Shown: piece by piece, positions 34,394 to 43,646 of the stretch
Position numbering within the stretch: the stretch's first letter is position 1
Layout: every line of letters starts with the position of its first letter
Assembly: GCF_014873765.1 (NCBI RefSeq)
Contig: NZ_JADBGG010000003.1
Location: 117,834 to 181,833, forward strand
DNA from: Desulfomicrobium macestii
GTDB lineage: Bacteria; Desulfobacterota; Desulfovibrionia; Desulfovibrionales; Desulfomicrobiaceae
Direction: 5' to 3'
Length of the DNA: 64,000 nucleotides
Notes under the pieces: generated by a model
Databases searched by the model: none
What the model saw: the letters and a program-made list of their open reading frames with translations, nothing else
Told to the model about the DNA's origin: nothing
Made by a program: the position numbers and the translations under genes

Positions 34394-36170
34394 CTTGAAC
34401 ACAAAGCGCGTGGTCTATTCCCTGACGTATCTGCTGGAGATTCTGACCGACGCGGGCGAGATAAGCGAGGCGCAGGCCCGGATCATCATGGACCACGCCG
34501 TCAAGAACGGGATCAACGTGGAGGGGCCGGACGGAATCGACGACCTCATCCGCTTCAATATCCGAAAGCCCCCCAAAGAACCCGGACACCCGGAAGCGCG
34601 CATCACCGAGGATGTCATCCTGAAGGCCGTGGCGCGCCGGGAGGGGCTTGAGTTTCGCCGGGTGGACCCCTTTGATCTGGATCTTGAGGTCACCACCAAG
34701 ACCATCTCCGAGAGTTTCGCCCGGATGAATACCCTGGTGCCGATCATGATCCGCGACGGCGAGCTTGAGCTTGCGGTCTTCAATCCTTTCCGGCCGGAGC
34801 TGTGGCAGGACATGGAGCGCGTCAGCGACCTGCCCTACAGGGTGTTCCTGAGCACCCGTCAGGACATCAACCGGCTCATCGACGATTATTACCAGTTCCG
34901 GACAGCCATCCAGGCCGCGCAGATCGAGTTCATGGACTCAAGCGAAATCGGCAATCTCGAAGCGCGGGTCAAGGTCTCGGAAAAATCCGACCCCGAATCG
35001 CAGCGGCACATCATAAAGGCCGTGGACTATCTGCTGCGCTCGGCTCTGCGCGAGCGCGCCAGCGACATCCACATCGAGCCCAAGAGGGATTTCGCGCTGA
35101 TCCGGTTTCGCATCGACGGCATCCTGCATGATCTGCACAGGCTACCCATGACCGTGCATCTGGCCATGATAAACCGTTTGAAGGGGATGAGCCGGCTTGA
35201 CATCTCCGAGAAGCGCAGGCCCCAGGATGGGCGCGTGCAGCTGGTCCTGGCCGGAGTGCCGACGGACGTGCGCGTTTCGACCATTCCGGTGGCCTTTGGC
35301 GAAAAGATGGTGCTGCGGCTCCTGTCCAGCGACAGCACGCTCAAGAATCTCGAAGAGCTGGGCATGGGGCCCGATCATTACGCGACCTACAGCAAGTTTC
35401 TGGGAAAGACCTACGGTCTCATCCTGGTCACCGGCCCCACGGGGAGCGGCAAGTCTACCACGCTGTACTCGACCCTGAAGGTGCTGGCCAATCCCCAGGT
35501 CAACGTGGTCACGCTAGAAGACCCCATCGAGATGGTGGTCGACGATTTCAACCAGATCGGCGTGCAGTCCAAGATCGGCGTGACCTTCGGGCAGATGCTG
35601 CGCCACATCCTGCGTCAGGACCCCGACATCATCATGATCGGCGAGATGCGCGACCTCGAGACCGCCGAGCAGGCCATGCAGTCGGCCCTGACCGGGCATA
35701 TCGTCTTCTCGACCCTGCACACCAACGACGCCAGCGCCGCCCTGACCCGCTTGCTGGACCTTGGCCTTGACGCCTATCTCATCAATGCAGCCGTCATCGG
35801 CTGCATCGCCCAGCGCCTGGTGCGCAACATCTGCCTGCACTGCAAGGTGCAGTACACGCCGGATTACGAGGAGATAAAGGCCCTGGGGCTGGACAGCTAC
35901 ATCCGTCCGGGACAGGCCTTGTGGAAGGGGCGCGGGTGCGACCACTGCCGGCAGACGGGCTATTACGGGCGAACCGGCATCTTTGAGATCCTGCCCTACG
36001 ACACCGAGGTCAAGGACGCCATCCGCAAGAACATCGATCTTGGCGATCTGCGTGAAATGGTCCGCAAAAAAGGGGTTCGGTCCCTGTTCGACGACGGCAT
36101 GGCGAGGGTGGTGCAGGGCGTGACGACGGTGGAGGAGGTTTTGCGCGTGGCCGGGGGCTCCGTCGATTAG
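34386..36170 (+). CDS. GspE/PulE/PilB family secretion or pilus ATPase
   Basis: This 594-residue protein has an N-terminal MshEN/GspE_N-like region (about 1-185), then the ATPase core. The core shows [19 protein letters not shown], Walker [11 protein letters not shown], the Asp box TLEDPIE, Walker [10 protein letters not shown] and the His box [15 protein letters not shown] tetracysteine zinc motif CLHC...CDHC lies near residues 500-530. Such ATPases drive type II secretion or type IV pilus assembly. No other secretion or pilus genes are adjacent, so the partner system lies elsewhere. It is coupled to hldC by an 8-nt overlap and its stop overlaps the fliI stop by 4 nt on the opposite strand. 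Confidence 0.92.
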   Translation: MDSLNTKRVVYSLTYLLEILTDAGEISEAQARIIMDHAVKNGINVEGPDGIDDLIRFNIRKPPKEPGHPEARITEDVILKAVARREGLEFRRVDPFDLDLEVTTKTISESFARMNTLVPIMIRDGELELAVFNPFRPELWQDMERVSDLPYRVFLSTRQDINRLIDDYYQFRTAIQAAQIEFMDSSEIGNLEARVKVSEKSDPESQRHIIKAVDYLLRSALRERASDIHIEPKRDFALIRFRIDGILHDLHRLPMTVHLAMINRLKGMSRLDISEKRRPQDGRVQLVLAGVPTDVRVSTIPVAFGEKMVLRLLSSDSTLKNLEELGMGPDHYATYSKFLGKTYGLILVTGPTGSGKSTTLYSTLKVLANPQVNVVTLEDPIEMVVDDFNQIGVQSKIGVTFGQMLRHILRQDPDIIMIGEMRDLETAEQAMQSALTGHIVFSTLHTNDASAALTRLLDLGLDAYLINAAVIGCIAQRLVRNICLHCKVQYTPDYEEIKALGLDSYIRPGQALWKGRGCDHCRQTGYYGRTGIFEILPYDTEVKDAIRKNIDLGDLREMVRKKGVRSLFDDGMARVVQGVTTVEEVLRVAGGSVD

Positions 36171-37513
36171 GTACGGGGCTTTACGGACTTAGGAAGATTC
36201 TTGCCGGTCAGTTTTTTTATGTCCTCGAATGCCTGATCCAGGGTGGAGCGTTCTCCGACGCTTTGCTGCAGAAAAGAGCGGATGGGATGGACCATGCCCA
36301 GGGCCTGGTCGATTTCCGGATTAGAACCGGGGGCGTAGGCGCCGATGTTGACCATGTCCTCGACACGCTGAAAGGTGGCCATCATGCGGACCAGGTCCCG
36401 TCCGGCGGCGATTACAGGCGCGGGAGCGACGTCGGGCGCCAGACGGCTGACGCTCTTGAGCACGTCGATGGAAGGGTAGTGCCCCTGGTCGGCCAGTTCT
36501 CGTGTGAGCACGATGTGGCCGTCGAGGATGGAGCGCACCGCGTCGGCCACGGGCTCGTTGAAGTCGTCGCCTTCCACAAGCACCGTGTAAATGCCAGTGA
36601 TGCTTCCTTTGGACGAGCGCCCGGCGCGTTCGAGCAGGCGTGGCAGGTGCGAGAAGACCGTGGGTGTGTATCCACGCGTGGTGGGCGGTTCGCCGGCCGC
36701 AAGGCCCTCCTCGCGGGCGGCCATGGCGAAGCGGGTCACCGAGTCCATCATGAGCAGCACGTCCTTGCCCTCGTCACGAAAAAACTCGGCCATGGCCGTG
36801 GCCGCATAGGCGGCGCGCATGCGCACCAGAGGTCCCTGATCCGAAGTGGCCACGATGAGTACGGACTTGGCCAACCCTTCCGGTCCCAGATCCTTTTCGA
36901 TGAAATCCACGACTTCCCGGCCACGTTCGCCGATCAGCCCGATGACGTTGACCTCGGCCGACGTGTACCGTGCGAACATGCCCATGAGCGTGCTCTTGCC
37001 GACGCCGGAGCCGGCCATGATTCCGACGCGCTGGCCCTTGCCCAGGGTCAGGAGACCGTTGATGGCCCGGACCCCGACATCCAGCGGTTCGGTGATGCGC
37101 GGTCTGGTCAAGGGGTTGGGGGGATCCGTGTGCAGGGGATTGTAGCGGGCGGGAAAGATGTTCTTTTGCGGGTCGAGGGACTGCCCGAAAGCGTCCACGG
37201 CGTGTCCGAGGTAGCGATGGCCGACCGGGAAAACAGGCGGAGTGCTGGTGTTGCGGATGAGGCTTCCCGGGCGGATGCCGCGCATCTCGCCGTAGGGCAT
37301 GAGCAGCATGACGTCGTCGCGGAACCCGACCACTTCGGCGTTGATGACCTGCTTGCCGGTATCCCCCGGCAGAAGCTGACAGACCGAGCCAAGCGGGGCC
37401 TTTATGCCGCGCCCCTCGGCCACGAGCCCCACGACCTTGGTCACCTTGCCATAGGCTTGCGCCGGCTGAAGGCCGGCCAGCAGATGCAGGGTGCCGTCAA
37501 GATCGGCGGTCAT
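36167..37513 (-). CDS. fliI: Flagellar export ATPase FliI
   Basis: The 448-residue ATPase energises the flagellar type III export apparatus. Signatures are GIMAGSGVGKSTLMGMFARY (Walker A), VLLMMDSVTRFAMAARE (Walker B region) and the PTTRGYTPTVFSHLPRL F1-beta-like block. The ATG overlaps the fliH stop by 4 nt. It is the last gene visible in the minus-strand operon flgB-flgC-fliE-fliF-fliG-fliH-fliI. Confidence 0.97.
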   Translation of the reverse strand: MTADLDGTLHLLAGLQPAQAYGKVTKVVGLVAEGRGIKAPLGSVCQLLPGDTGKQVINAEVVGFRDDVMLLMPYGEMRGIRPGSLIRNTSTPPVFPVGHRYLGHAVDAFGQSLDPQKNIFPARYNPLHTDPPNPLTRPRITEPLDVGVRAINGLLTLGKGQRVGIMAGSGVGKSTLMGMFARYTSAEVNVIGLIGERGREVVDFIEKDLGPEGLAKSVLIVATSDQGPLVRMRAAYAATAMAEFFRDEGKDVLLMMDSVTRFAMAAREEGLAAGEPPTTRGYTPTVFSHLPRLLERAGRSSKGSITGIYTVLVEGDDFNEPVADAVRSILDGHIVLTRELADQGHYPSIDVLKSVSRLAPDVAPAPVIAAGRDLVRMMATFQRVEDMVNIGAYAPGSNPEIDQALGMVHPIRSFLQQSVGERSTLDQAFEDIKKLTGKNLPKSVKPRT

Positions 37514-38208
37514 GAATTTTCCACGTATCCGTCGAGAATGGCGCGGACCTGTTCAAAACGGGCGGCAATGGAATTGTCCACCAAGCCGTCGCCGCTTTCG
37601 ATGCGCACTCCGCCGGGAGCAAGTTCCAGGCTTGAGCAGATGCGCAGTTCCGGAAGATCGGAGCGCTTTTCTCTGGTCTGATCGGCCAGGGACTTGGCCA
37701 GTTCGAAGTCTTGCGCGCAGACATGCACGGTGATGCAGGTCTTGGCCTGGAGCTGTGAGACGGCCTCCTCGAAGAGGGTGTTCAGGACCTGCTCGCGCTG
37801 TTCGTCGAGTATGACACCCAGGGTCTTTTCAAAGGCGAGGCGCATGATCTGGAAGAGGCTTTGCTTGTGCTCGGAGTAGATGCGTTCCTTCTCGGCGACC
37901 ATCGCCGCCTGGATCGTGTCCATGAAGGAGCAGACTTTCGCGGTTTCCGCCTGCGCCATGGAGTTGGCCTGCTCTTGTCCGGCGGCAAAGCCTTCGGCCT
38001 GGGCGCGGGCACGAATCTGCTCGGCTTCGGCCAGAGCCTGGGCCAGAATATCCTTGGCCATTTGCTGGGCGCGCTGGCGTACCTGTTCCATATAGTGGTC
38101 CTCGGTCTCCGTGTTCCAAGTCAGGGTGGGCGGGCGGTTGAGTCCGACGCCGTCGCGGCTGTGCAAGCCATAAATGACCCTGCACGGGTTTTGCGCGTGC
38201 TCAGACAA
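37510..38208 (-). CDS. fliH: Flagellar assembly protein FliH
   Basis: This 232-residue protein has the FliH layout: a polar N-terminus, a long alanine/glutamate coiled coil (about 40-125: QVRQRAQQMAKDILAQALAE), and a C-terminal domain (LAFEKTLGVILDEQREQVL; LELAPGGVRIESGDGLVDNS) that binds FliI. It regulates the export ATPase. It starts 8 nt inside the fliG 3' end and ends in an ATGA overlap with fliI. Confidence 0.93.
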   Translation of the reverse strand: MSEHAQNPCRVIYGLHSRDGVGLNRPPTLTWNTETEDHYMEQVRQRAQQMAKDILAQALAEAEQIRARAQAEGFAAGQEQANSMAQAETAKVCSFMDTIQAAMVAEKERIYSEHKQSLFQIMRLAFEKTLGVILDEQREQVLNTLFEEAVSQLQAKTCITVHVCAQDFELAKSLADQTREKRSDLPELRICSSLELAPGGVRIESGDGLVDNSIAARFEQVRAILDGYVENS

Positions 38209-39211
38209 GGACTTCGCCTCCGCTGCCGGCGATGACGATGCGGCCTTCGGCCTCCAGGCGTCTTACCTGCTTGACGATGTTCTGCTGCGCGGCCTCGACC
38301 TCGGACAGCTTGACCGGTCCCATGATTTCCAGATCCTCGCGGATCATGTTGCCCGCGCGTTCGGACAGGTTCTTGAAGAACTTCTCGCGCAGTTCCTCCG
38401 GCGCGGTCTTCAGGGACATGGTCAGGTCCTCGTTGCTGATTTCCTTCAGAACTTCGCGGATGCCGCGGTCGTCGATCTTGGTGATGTCCTCGAAGACGAA
38501 CATGAGCTGCTTGATCTCTTCGGCCAGCTGCGCGCTCTCTTCCTCGATGTCGGCCATGATTTCCTCTTCCGTGGCCCGGTCGATGGCGTTGAGGATTTCC
38601 GCCACGGAATTGACGCCGCCGACCTTGCGGCCTTCCTTGCCGCCGATGGCGATGAGCTGGCTTTGCAGGACCCGATCGACCTCGACCAGCATTTCCTCGG
38701 CCACGGCTTCGAGCTTGGCCAGGCGGATGAGCACCTCGGCCCGCACTCCGGGGGCCATGTTCTGCAGGAGATTCCCCGCGCTATCGGATGGCAGGTGCCC
38801 GAGGATCAGCGCCAGGGTCTGGGGGTGCTCGTTGCGCAGGATCTGGGCCAGAATCTTGGGACTGACGTTGCCAAGCTCCTTGAAGGGCACGGGCCCGGAA
38901 TCGAAATCAAGCTCGTCCAGGATGTAGCGCGCCGTGTCGGAATCGAGGTTCGAGGAGATCATCTTGCGCACCTGTTCCGGGCCGCCGTAGAGCATCTCCT
39001 TGCCGATGGTCATGGCCTGGTTGAACTCCTTGAGCACTTCCTCGGCCTGTTCCTTGTTCACGGTATCGAGCTTGGCCATGGCCCGTGACACGGCAGTGAT
39101 CTCGGCGCGTTCGAACTTCTTGAAGACCTCGGAGGCAAACGCGTCGCCAAGGGCCAGGATAAGGATGGCCGTCTTCTGCGGCCCGGTCAGTTTTCCAGTA
39201 GGTGCTGCCAC
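38201..39211 (-). CDS. fliG: Flagellar motor switch protein FliG
   Basis: The 336-residue protein is a full-length FliG: N-terminal GPQKTAILILALGDAFASEVFK, a middle EHPQTLALILGHL (EHPQT motif), and a C-terminal torque domain LMFVFEDITKIDDRGIREVL with conserved charged residues. It forms the C-ring and interacts with stators. It starts with GTG at 39211 directly after the fliF stop codon. Confidence 0.97.
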   Translation of the reverse strand: MAAPTGKLTGPQKTAILILALGDAFASEVFKKFERAEITAVSRAMAKLDTVNKEQAEEVLKEFNQAMTIGKEMLYGGPEQVRKMISSNLDSDTARYILDELDFDSGPVPFKELGNVSPKILAQILRNEHPQTLALILGHLPSDSAGNLLQNMAPGVRAEVLIRLAKLEAVAEEMLVEVDRVLQSQLIAIGGKEGRKVGGVNSVAEILNAIDRATEEEIMADIEEESAQLAEEIKQLMFVFEDITKIDDRGIREVLKEISNEDLTMSLKTAPEELREKFFKNLSERAGNMIREDLEIMGPVKLSEVEAAQQNIVKQVRRLEAEGRIVIAGSGGEVLV

Positions 39212-40819
39212 TTATGCTTCTCCCTGAGTCATCCATTGGCGCATGATCATGACGGCCTGATCCATGTTCTGCTCGACAAGCTGCTGTGCGAGGTGCTTGG
39301 CGTTTTCGATGCGTTTGACGGCGTCCACGGCCGCCATGTCCTCTTCGTTCAATCCTTCGGTCAGGGCCATGAGCTCCTGGGCCGCACCCAGTTCGTCGGA
39401 CGTCTGCACGGTGGGCTTTTCGACCTTCGGGCGGATCAGGGCCAGGACCACGGGGCGCGCCACGAAGAGCAGGAACAGGAGGATGATGAGTGTGTTCAGG
39501 AGCGGCTTGCCCAGAAGCTGGAAGTAGCGCGAGGCAACGTCCAGAAGCGGGGCCTGTTCGGCACCCATGGGCTCGCCAAAGGAGATCGAGGAGACCTCTA
39601 TGGCGTCGCCGCGGGTGTCGTCGAAGCCGACGGCGCGCTGGCTGAGCTGGCGGATTTGTTCCATCTGCTCGGCACTGAGCGGCTCGAAGGCGTACGTCCC
39701 GTCCTGCTGCTGAGTGTACTTGCCGTCGACGAGAACGGCAACGCTTAAACGCTTGATGCTCCCGACCTGGGAGATGATCTGCTGCTCTTCCTTGTTGATG
39801 TCGAAATTCGTGGTGGAGGAAGTGCGGGTGCTTTCCTGCGCCGTGCCGGAGGCCATGCCGTCGTTCTCGCCCTGGTAATTGGGATCGGGGGTACCGCCGT
39901 CGACATTGGCCGAACCCTTGCTTTCCTCTTCGTTTCTGACCTCGCTCCTGACCACGGCGGACTTGGGGTCGAAGATTTCCTTGCGGATGGTCGTGCGATC
40001 GAAGTCGAGATCGGCATTGACGCGGGCGATGACGCGTCCGGGGCCGACGATGGGCACCAGAAGCTGTTCGATGCGCTGCTCCAGGCTGCGCTGCATGCTC
40101 ATCTGGTATTCAAGTTGGGTCGAGCTCAAACCCGTGAAGTCCGTGTCCGCCTTGGGTTCATAGAGGATCTTGCCCCGGCTGTCGGCAAGGGTGATGTGTT
40201 CGGTGGTCATGCCCTCGACGCTGGTGGAGACGAGGTTGACGATGGCCTGCACTTGCTGCGCTCCCAGGCTGCGGCCGCCCTTGAGCTTGAGCATGATGGC
40301 CGCGGAGGGCGGGGCCTGTTCCTCGACGAAGAGGCTCTTGTTGGGCAGCACCAGGTGCACGCGGGCGCTCTCCACCTCGGACAGCTCGGAGATGGTGCGG
40401 GACAGCTCGCCCTGGAGGGCGCGCTGGTAGTTGATGCCCTGCACGAAGTTGGTTTGGCCGATCTTGTTCTCGTCGAAGAGCTCGAAGCCGATGCCCTGAC
40501 CATGCAGGGAGCCTTCGCCGGCAAGTTTGAGCCGCGCTTCGTAAACCATGTCTCCCGGCACCGTGATGGTGGTTCCGGAATCGGTGATCCGGTAGGGGAT
40601 TTTTTCCTTTTGCAGGTAGTTCACCACGCTGGACGCGTCTTCCTGATACAGATTGCTGTACAGGACCCTGTAGTCGACCTTGTTCATCCAGAAGATCATG
40701 GCGAAGAACGCGATCAGGAGCGAGACCAGCAATCCTCCGAGGAGGATGCGCTGGGCCAGGGATTTATCGGTCCAGAAGTCCGTGGCCTTGGCCAGGGTGC
40801 TTTGCAGAAAGGGGGGCAT
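39212..40819 (-). CDS. fliF: Flagellar MS-ring protein FliF
   Basis: This 535-residue protein has the FliF features: a first helix (ILLGGLLVSLLIAFFAMIFW), the YRVLYSNLYQEDASSVVNYL ring-building domain, VARVHLVLPNKSLFV-type ESARVHLVLPNKSLFVEEQ, a Ser/Gly-rich disordered middle, a second helix (LLNTLIILLFLLFVARPVVL) and an acidic FliG-binding C-terminus. It builds the MS ring in the inner membrane. Confidence 0.96.
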   Translation of the reverse strand: MPPFLQSTLAKATDFWTDKSLAQRILLGGLLVSLLIAFFAMIFWMNKVDYRVLYSNLYQEDASSVVNYLQKEKIPYRITDSGTTITVPGDMVYEARLKLAGEGSLHGQGIGFELFDENKIGQTNFVQGINYQRALQGELSRTISELSEVESARVHLVLPNKSLFVEEQAPPSAAIMLKLKGGRSLGAQQVQAIVNLVSTSVEGMTTEHITLADSRGKILYEPKADTDFTGLSSTQLEYQMSMQRSLEQRIEQLLVPIVGPGRVIARVNADLDFDRTTIRKEIFDPKSAVVRSEVRNEEESKGSANVDGGTPDPNYQGENDGMASGTAQESTRTSSTTNFDINKEEQQIISQVGSIKRLSVAVLVDGKYTQQQDGTYAFEPLSAEQMEQIRQLSQRAVGFDDTRGDAIEVSSISFGEPMGAEQAPLLDVASRYFQLLGKPLLNTLIILLFLLFVARPVVLALIRPKVEKPTVQTSDELGAAQELMALTEGLNEEDMAAVDAVKRIENAKHLAQQLVEQNMDQAVMIMRQWMTQGEA

Positions 40820-40843
40820 GGTGAATCCTCGCGTGTATTAGAA

Positions 40844-41167
40844 TCAGAACTGGATGCGCATTATTTCCTGATAAGCCTGCATGACCTTGTTGCGGACGGC
40901 GGAGGTCATGTCCATGGCCAGTCCGGCCTTTTGCAGGGTGATCATGAGCTCATGCACGTTCTGGTTTTTGCCCGAGACAAAATCCTGGATCATGAGCGAT
41001 TTTTCCCCCTGCATTTCATTGACCTTGGCCAGGGACTCTTCGATGGTCTGGGCAAAGGACTGAGTCGCTTCCTTGGTGGACGTGTTCTTGGCGTCGATGC
41101 TTTTGGGGTTGCTCAAAAGCTCGCTTGCCGCCGAATAGGCCTTGATGGCCAAGGGTGATACCGCCAT
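40844..41167 (-). CDS. fliE: Flagellar hook-basal body complex protein FliE
   Basis: The 107-residue protein is FliE, linking the MS ring and rod. It shows SFAQTIEESLAKVNEMQ, VSGKNQNVHELMITLQKAGL and the terminal VRNKVMQAYQEIMRIQF typical of the family. It lies 24 bp upstream of fliF. Confidence 0.95.
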   Translation of the reverse strand: MAVSPLAIKAYSAASELLSNPKSIDAKNTSTKEATQSFAQTIEESLAKVNEMQGEKSLMIQDFVSGKNQNVHELMITLQKAGLAMDMTSAVRNKVMQAYQEIMRIQF

Positions 41168-41222
41168 GGAATGTCTCCTTGTCTGTGTCTGCTACTTTAT
41201 CCGGTCCGGGTCATGGTCCGGG

Positions 41223-41660
41223 CTAACGTCCGATTTCAAGGGCCTTGGAAAACATGCTCTTGGACGTGGTGATGGTCGAAACGTTGGCCTCGTAGGCGCG
41301 CATGGCCGAGAGCATGTTGGTCATCTCCTCCACCACGTTGATGTCCGGATAGCTGACGTAGCCTTCCTCGTCGGCGTCCGGGTGCCCCGGCTCGTAAACC
41401 TGCTTGAGCGGCCGCCGGTCGTTCTGGACCGATTCGACCCTGACTCCTTTGACGTCCTGATCCAGGGCCGAGTTCATGGCCTTGGAGAAGGGGCTCTGCA
41501 CTTCGGTTTCCTTGAAAACGACTTCCTTGCGGCGGTACGGTCCGCCGTCCGCGGTTCTGGTCGTCTTGGCGTTGGCCAGGTTCATGGAGATGACGTTCAA
41601 ATGGGTGCGTTCGGCCTTGAGCGCGGACGCCCCGACATCGATGGCGGTCATGAAGTCCAT
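41223..41660 (-). CDS. flgC: Flagellar basal-body rod protein FlgC
   Basis: This 145-residue rod protein has the N-terminal block GASALKAERTHLNVISMNLANAKTT (shown here in part), YRRKEVVF, and the C-terminal heptad ending MLSAMRAYEANVSTITTSKSM. Both ends are the coiled-coil segments of axial proteins. Its ATG overlaps the flgB stop by one base. Confidence 0.95.
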   Translation of the reverse strand: MDFMTAIDVGASALKAERTHLNVISMNLANAKTTRTADGGPYRRKEVVFKETEVQSPFSKAMNSALDQDVKGVRVESVQNDRRPLKQVYEPGHPDADEEGYVSYPDINVVEEMTNMLSAMRAYEANVSTITTSKSMFSKALEIGR

Positions 41661-42070
41661 TATTTGCCTCCGTCAGCGATGGTTTGCTTCAGGCCGGAGA
41701 GGCTTTTCTGCATCACCGTCGCAAGCGTGTTGTAAAGGAGGTTGTTCTTGGCCATGGCGGCCATCTCCTTGTCCAGGTCCACGTTGTCCACGCCCTGCAC
41801 TACTCGCGGCGTCAAGGATTTGGTCACGCTGGCCTCGGCCGAGTCGGCGGCGAAGGCGAGAGGAAAGTGGTCGGGATGCGTGCGGGCCACGGCTCCGGTC
41901 TCGGAAAGGCCGAGGGCGGCCTGGAGGTCTTTTTCAAACTCCAGGGTGCGGGCCTTGTAGCCGGGCGTGTTGATGTTCGCCAGGTTGGTGCTGACGATGT
42001 TTTGACGCTGCAGCTGAAAATCCATGACCTTGGCCGTCAGATCAATGTGATCGGGAAACAAGCTTTTCAT
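41660..42070 (-). CDS. flgB: Flagellar basal-body rod protein FlgB
   Basis: The 136-residue FlgB starts MKSLFPDHIDLTAKVMDFQL and contains QNIVSTNLANINTPGYKAR, the ANxxTPGYK rod signature. The start at 42070 has AGGGG eight bases upstream and is favoured over the in-frame ATG at 42088. It is the first gene of the flagellar operon and has a candidate sigma-54 promoter at 42144-42159. Confidence 0.95.
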   Translation of the reverse strand: MKSLFPDHIDLTAKVMDFQLQRQNIVSTNLANINTPGYKARTLEFEKDLQAALGLSETGAVARTHPDHFPLAFAADSAEASVTKSLTPRVVQGVDNVDLDKEMAAMAKNNLLYNTLATVMQKSLSGLKQTIADGGK

Positions 42071-42143
42071 TCGATAACCCCTTGTCATACCGGCTTTTGT
42101 TTTTCATCTTGAGACAGAGCCGGGATGCTGACGAGGTCTGGTT

Positions 42144-42159
42144 TGCAATGACCATTCCA
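42144..42159 (-). promoter_or_regulatory. Candidate sigma-54 promoter of the flagellar operon
   Basis: On the minus strand TGGAAT-N5-TTGCA has the invariant GG/GC at the right spacing, about 74 bp upstream of flgB. Sigma-54 control of basal-body genes is common in this type of bacterium. The -24 half deviates from TGGCAC at two positions. Confidence 0.55.
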
Positions 42160-42251
42160 GATTGCGCAGAAGGCAATATGATATTTAAAATCATCATGTT
42201 GTCAGGAGAGAGGCATGTTCGGGGAGAAGTTTTGCTGAGTGGAGAGAGGTG

Positions 42252-42267
42252 TGGCACCAAAGTTGCT
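42252..42267 (+). promoter_or_regulatory. Sigma-54 promoter of the TPR protein gene
   Basis: TGGCAC-N5-TTGCT is identical to the consensus core seen at 20090. Transcription would start near 42279, about 44 bp before the ATG. Confidence 0.88.
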
Positions 42268-42322
42268 AAGTCGTTGGCAGACAGTCAACGCATACTAGAT
42301 TTGCCGACAAGGAGGAGGAACC

Positions 42323-42880
42323 ATGAGTTCGCATCTGGATTATGAAATCAACAAGGAACTTGGCGAATGTTATCTTTTCATGGGTGAATTGGACAAGGCC
42401 GAGAGTTATTACCAGAAAGCCGCAAGCAGCAACGGCGTCCACCCGGATCCGTATCTGGGCCTGGCGACCATTGCGGTGCAGCGCGGGGACCTGAATCAGG
42501 CCTTGACCATGTATCAAAAGGCCGACGATATCGCATCTTCGGACAAGTCCATTGCCGGGATAGCGCTCATCAGCGCCCAGCAGGGTCAGGAAGACAAGGC
42601 GTTCGAGCTGTATCAGAAGGCCCTCGGGCTCAATCCTGAAAACATCGTCGCTCTTTTCGGACTGGTTCAGGTTTCGCATGTGCTCGGGCGCACCGCAGAG
42701 GCCATCGCCCCCCTTGAGCTGCATCTGGAGATCAATCCGGGCAAGAGCGAAGTCCGCTATGCCTTGAGCGGTTGCCTTGTGTCCTGCGGCCGCAAGGACG
42801 AGGCCAAGGCGCATCTGCATCGGCTTTTGGAGTTGGACCCCGGCAACGCGTCGGCGAACGAACTTCTGGCCCAGCTTTAG
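42323..42880 (+). CDS. Tetratricopeptide-repeat protein
   Basis: This 185-residue protein consists almost entirely of about five TPR units, for example LGECYLFMGELDKAESYYQK, LATIAVQRGDLNQALTMYQK, AFELYQKALGLNPENIVALF and LSGCLVSCGRKDEAKAHL. TPR proteins are protein-protein adaptors. There is no signal peptide, so it is cytoplasmic. AGGAGGAGG precedes the ATG. Its own consensus sigma-54 promoter, facing away from the flagellar operon promoter, suggests a role in flagellar or nitrogen/stress regulation; this is inference. A strong hairpin follows. Confidence 0.88.
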   Translation: MSSHLDYEINKELGECYLFMGELDKAESYYQKAASSNGVHPDPYLGLATIAVQRGDLNQALTMYQKADDIASSDKSIAGIALISAQQGQEDKAFELYQKALGLNPENIVALFGLVQVSHVLGRTAEAIAPLELHLEINPGKSEVRYALSGCLVSCGRKDEAKAHLHRLLELDPGNASANELLAQL

Positions 42881-42903
42881 AACGTTTTCGTTCCCCTCCC
42901 TCA

Positions 42904-42943
42904 AGGCAGGCCGAATCCCGGCGATCCGGGATTCGGCCTGCCT
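42904..42943 (+). terminator. Long perfect hairpin after the TPR gene
   Basis: An 18-bp perfect stem (42904-42921 with 42926-42943) with a CGAT loop begins 23 bases beyond the stop codon. There is no proper T run (gtgttattg), so it is likely a stabilising or rho-assisted 3' end. Confidence 0.75.
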
Positions 42944-43009
42944 GTGTTATTGCATATTGCGATCAAAGGTGGCAGTGCACGGCGAACATTCTTTTGAGAG
43001 GGGGACACC

Positions 43010-43603
43010 ATGAACATGTTGCCGATTCGCCGGGCCATCCTGAGCGTCACAGATAAATCAGGCCTTGATGACTTTGCCCGTTTTCTGCAAGAGCAGGGAG
43101 TGGAGCTCGTTTCCACCGGGGGCACCCGCAAGAAGCTCGTCCAGGCGGGCCTCAAAGTCCGTTCCGTCAGCGACGTGACCGGTTTTCCGGAGATTCTGGG
43201 CGGCCGGGTCAAGACCCTGCACCCGCACGTGCACGCCGGAATCCTGGCCGACAAGGACGATTCCACCCATATGCAGACCCTGAAGGACCTGCGGCTGTCT
43301 CCCTTCGATCTGATCTGCGTCAATCTCTACAATTTTGCCGAAGCCGTGCGCCAGACCCTGGAAGACAAGCAGGCCGTGGAACAGATCGACATCGGCGGAC
43401 CGACCATGCTGCGCGCCTCGGCCAAGAACTTTCATTCCGTGGCCGTCATTCCTGATCCGTCCTACTATGCCGAATGCATGCAGGAGATGAAGAGCAACGG
43501 CGGTTCCCTGTCCCTGGACTTCCGCAAGCGCATGGCCGTGGCGACCTTTGCCCTGACTTCGGAATACGACCGCATGATCACCGAGTACCTGAGCCGCTCC
43601 TGA
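43010..43603 (+). CDS. Stand-alone IMP cyclohydrolase (N-terminal PurH domain)
   Basis: The 197-residue protein equals the MGS-type N-terminal domain of PurH: RAILSVTDKSGLDDFARFL, LVSTGGTRKKL, GGRVKTLHPHVHAGIL and NLYNFAEAV, then QIDIGGPTMLRASAKNF. It closes FAICAR to IMP, the last step of purine synthesis. The formyltransferase half is a separate gene at 48629-49903, so the usual bifunctional PurH is split. GAGGGGG precedes the ATG at 43010. Confidence 0.93.
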   Translation: MNMLPIRRAILSVTDKSGLDDFARFLQEQGVELVSTGGTRKKLVQAGLKVRSVSDVTGFPEILGGRVKTLHPHVHAGILADKDDSTHMQTLKDLRLSPFDLICVNLYNFAEAVRQTLEDKQAVEQIDIGGPTMLRASAKNFHSVAVIPDPSYYAECMQEMKSNGGSLSLDFRKRMAVATFALTSEYDRMITEYLSRS

Positions 43604-43632
43604 CGGAGCGGCCCGGCCGGCTCACACCGGCC
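43594..43632 (+). other. Two adjacent hairpins between the IMP cyclohydrolase gene and hflX
   Basis: ccgctcc (43594-43600) pairs with ggagcgg (43605-43611), placing the cyclohydrolase stop codon in the loop. ggccgg (43615-43620) pairs with ccggcc (43627-43632). They end three bases before the GGAG that serves hflX, so they could influence its translation. Confidence 0.6.
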
Positions 43633-43646
43633 ACGGAGAGAACACC

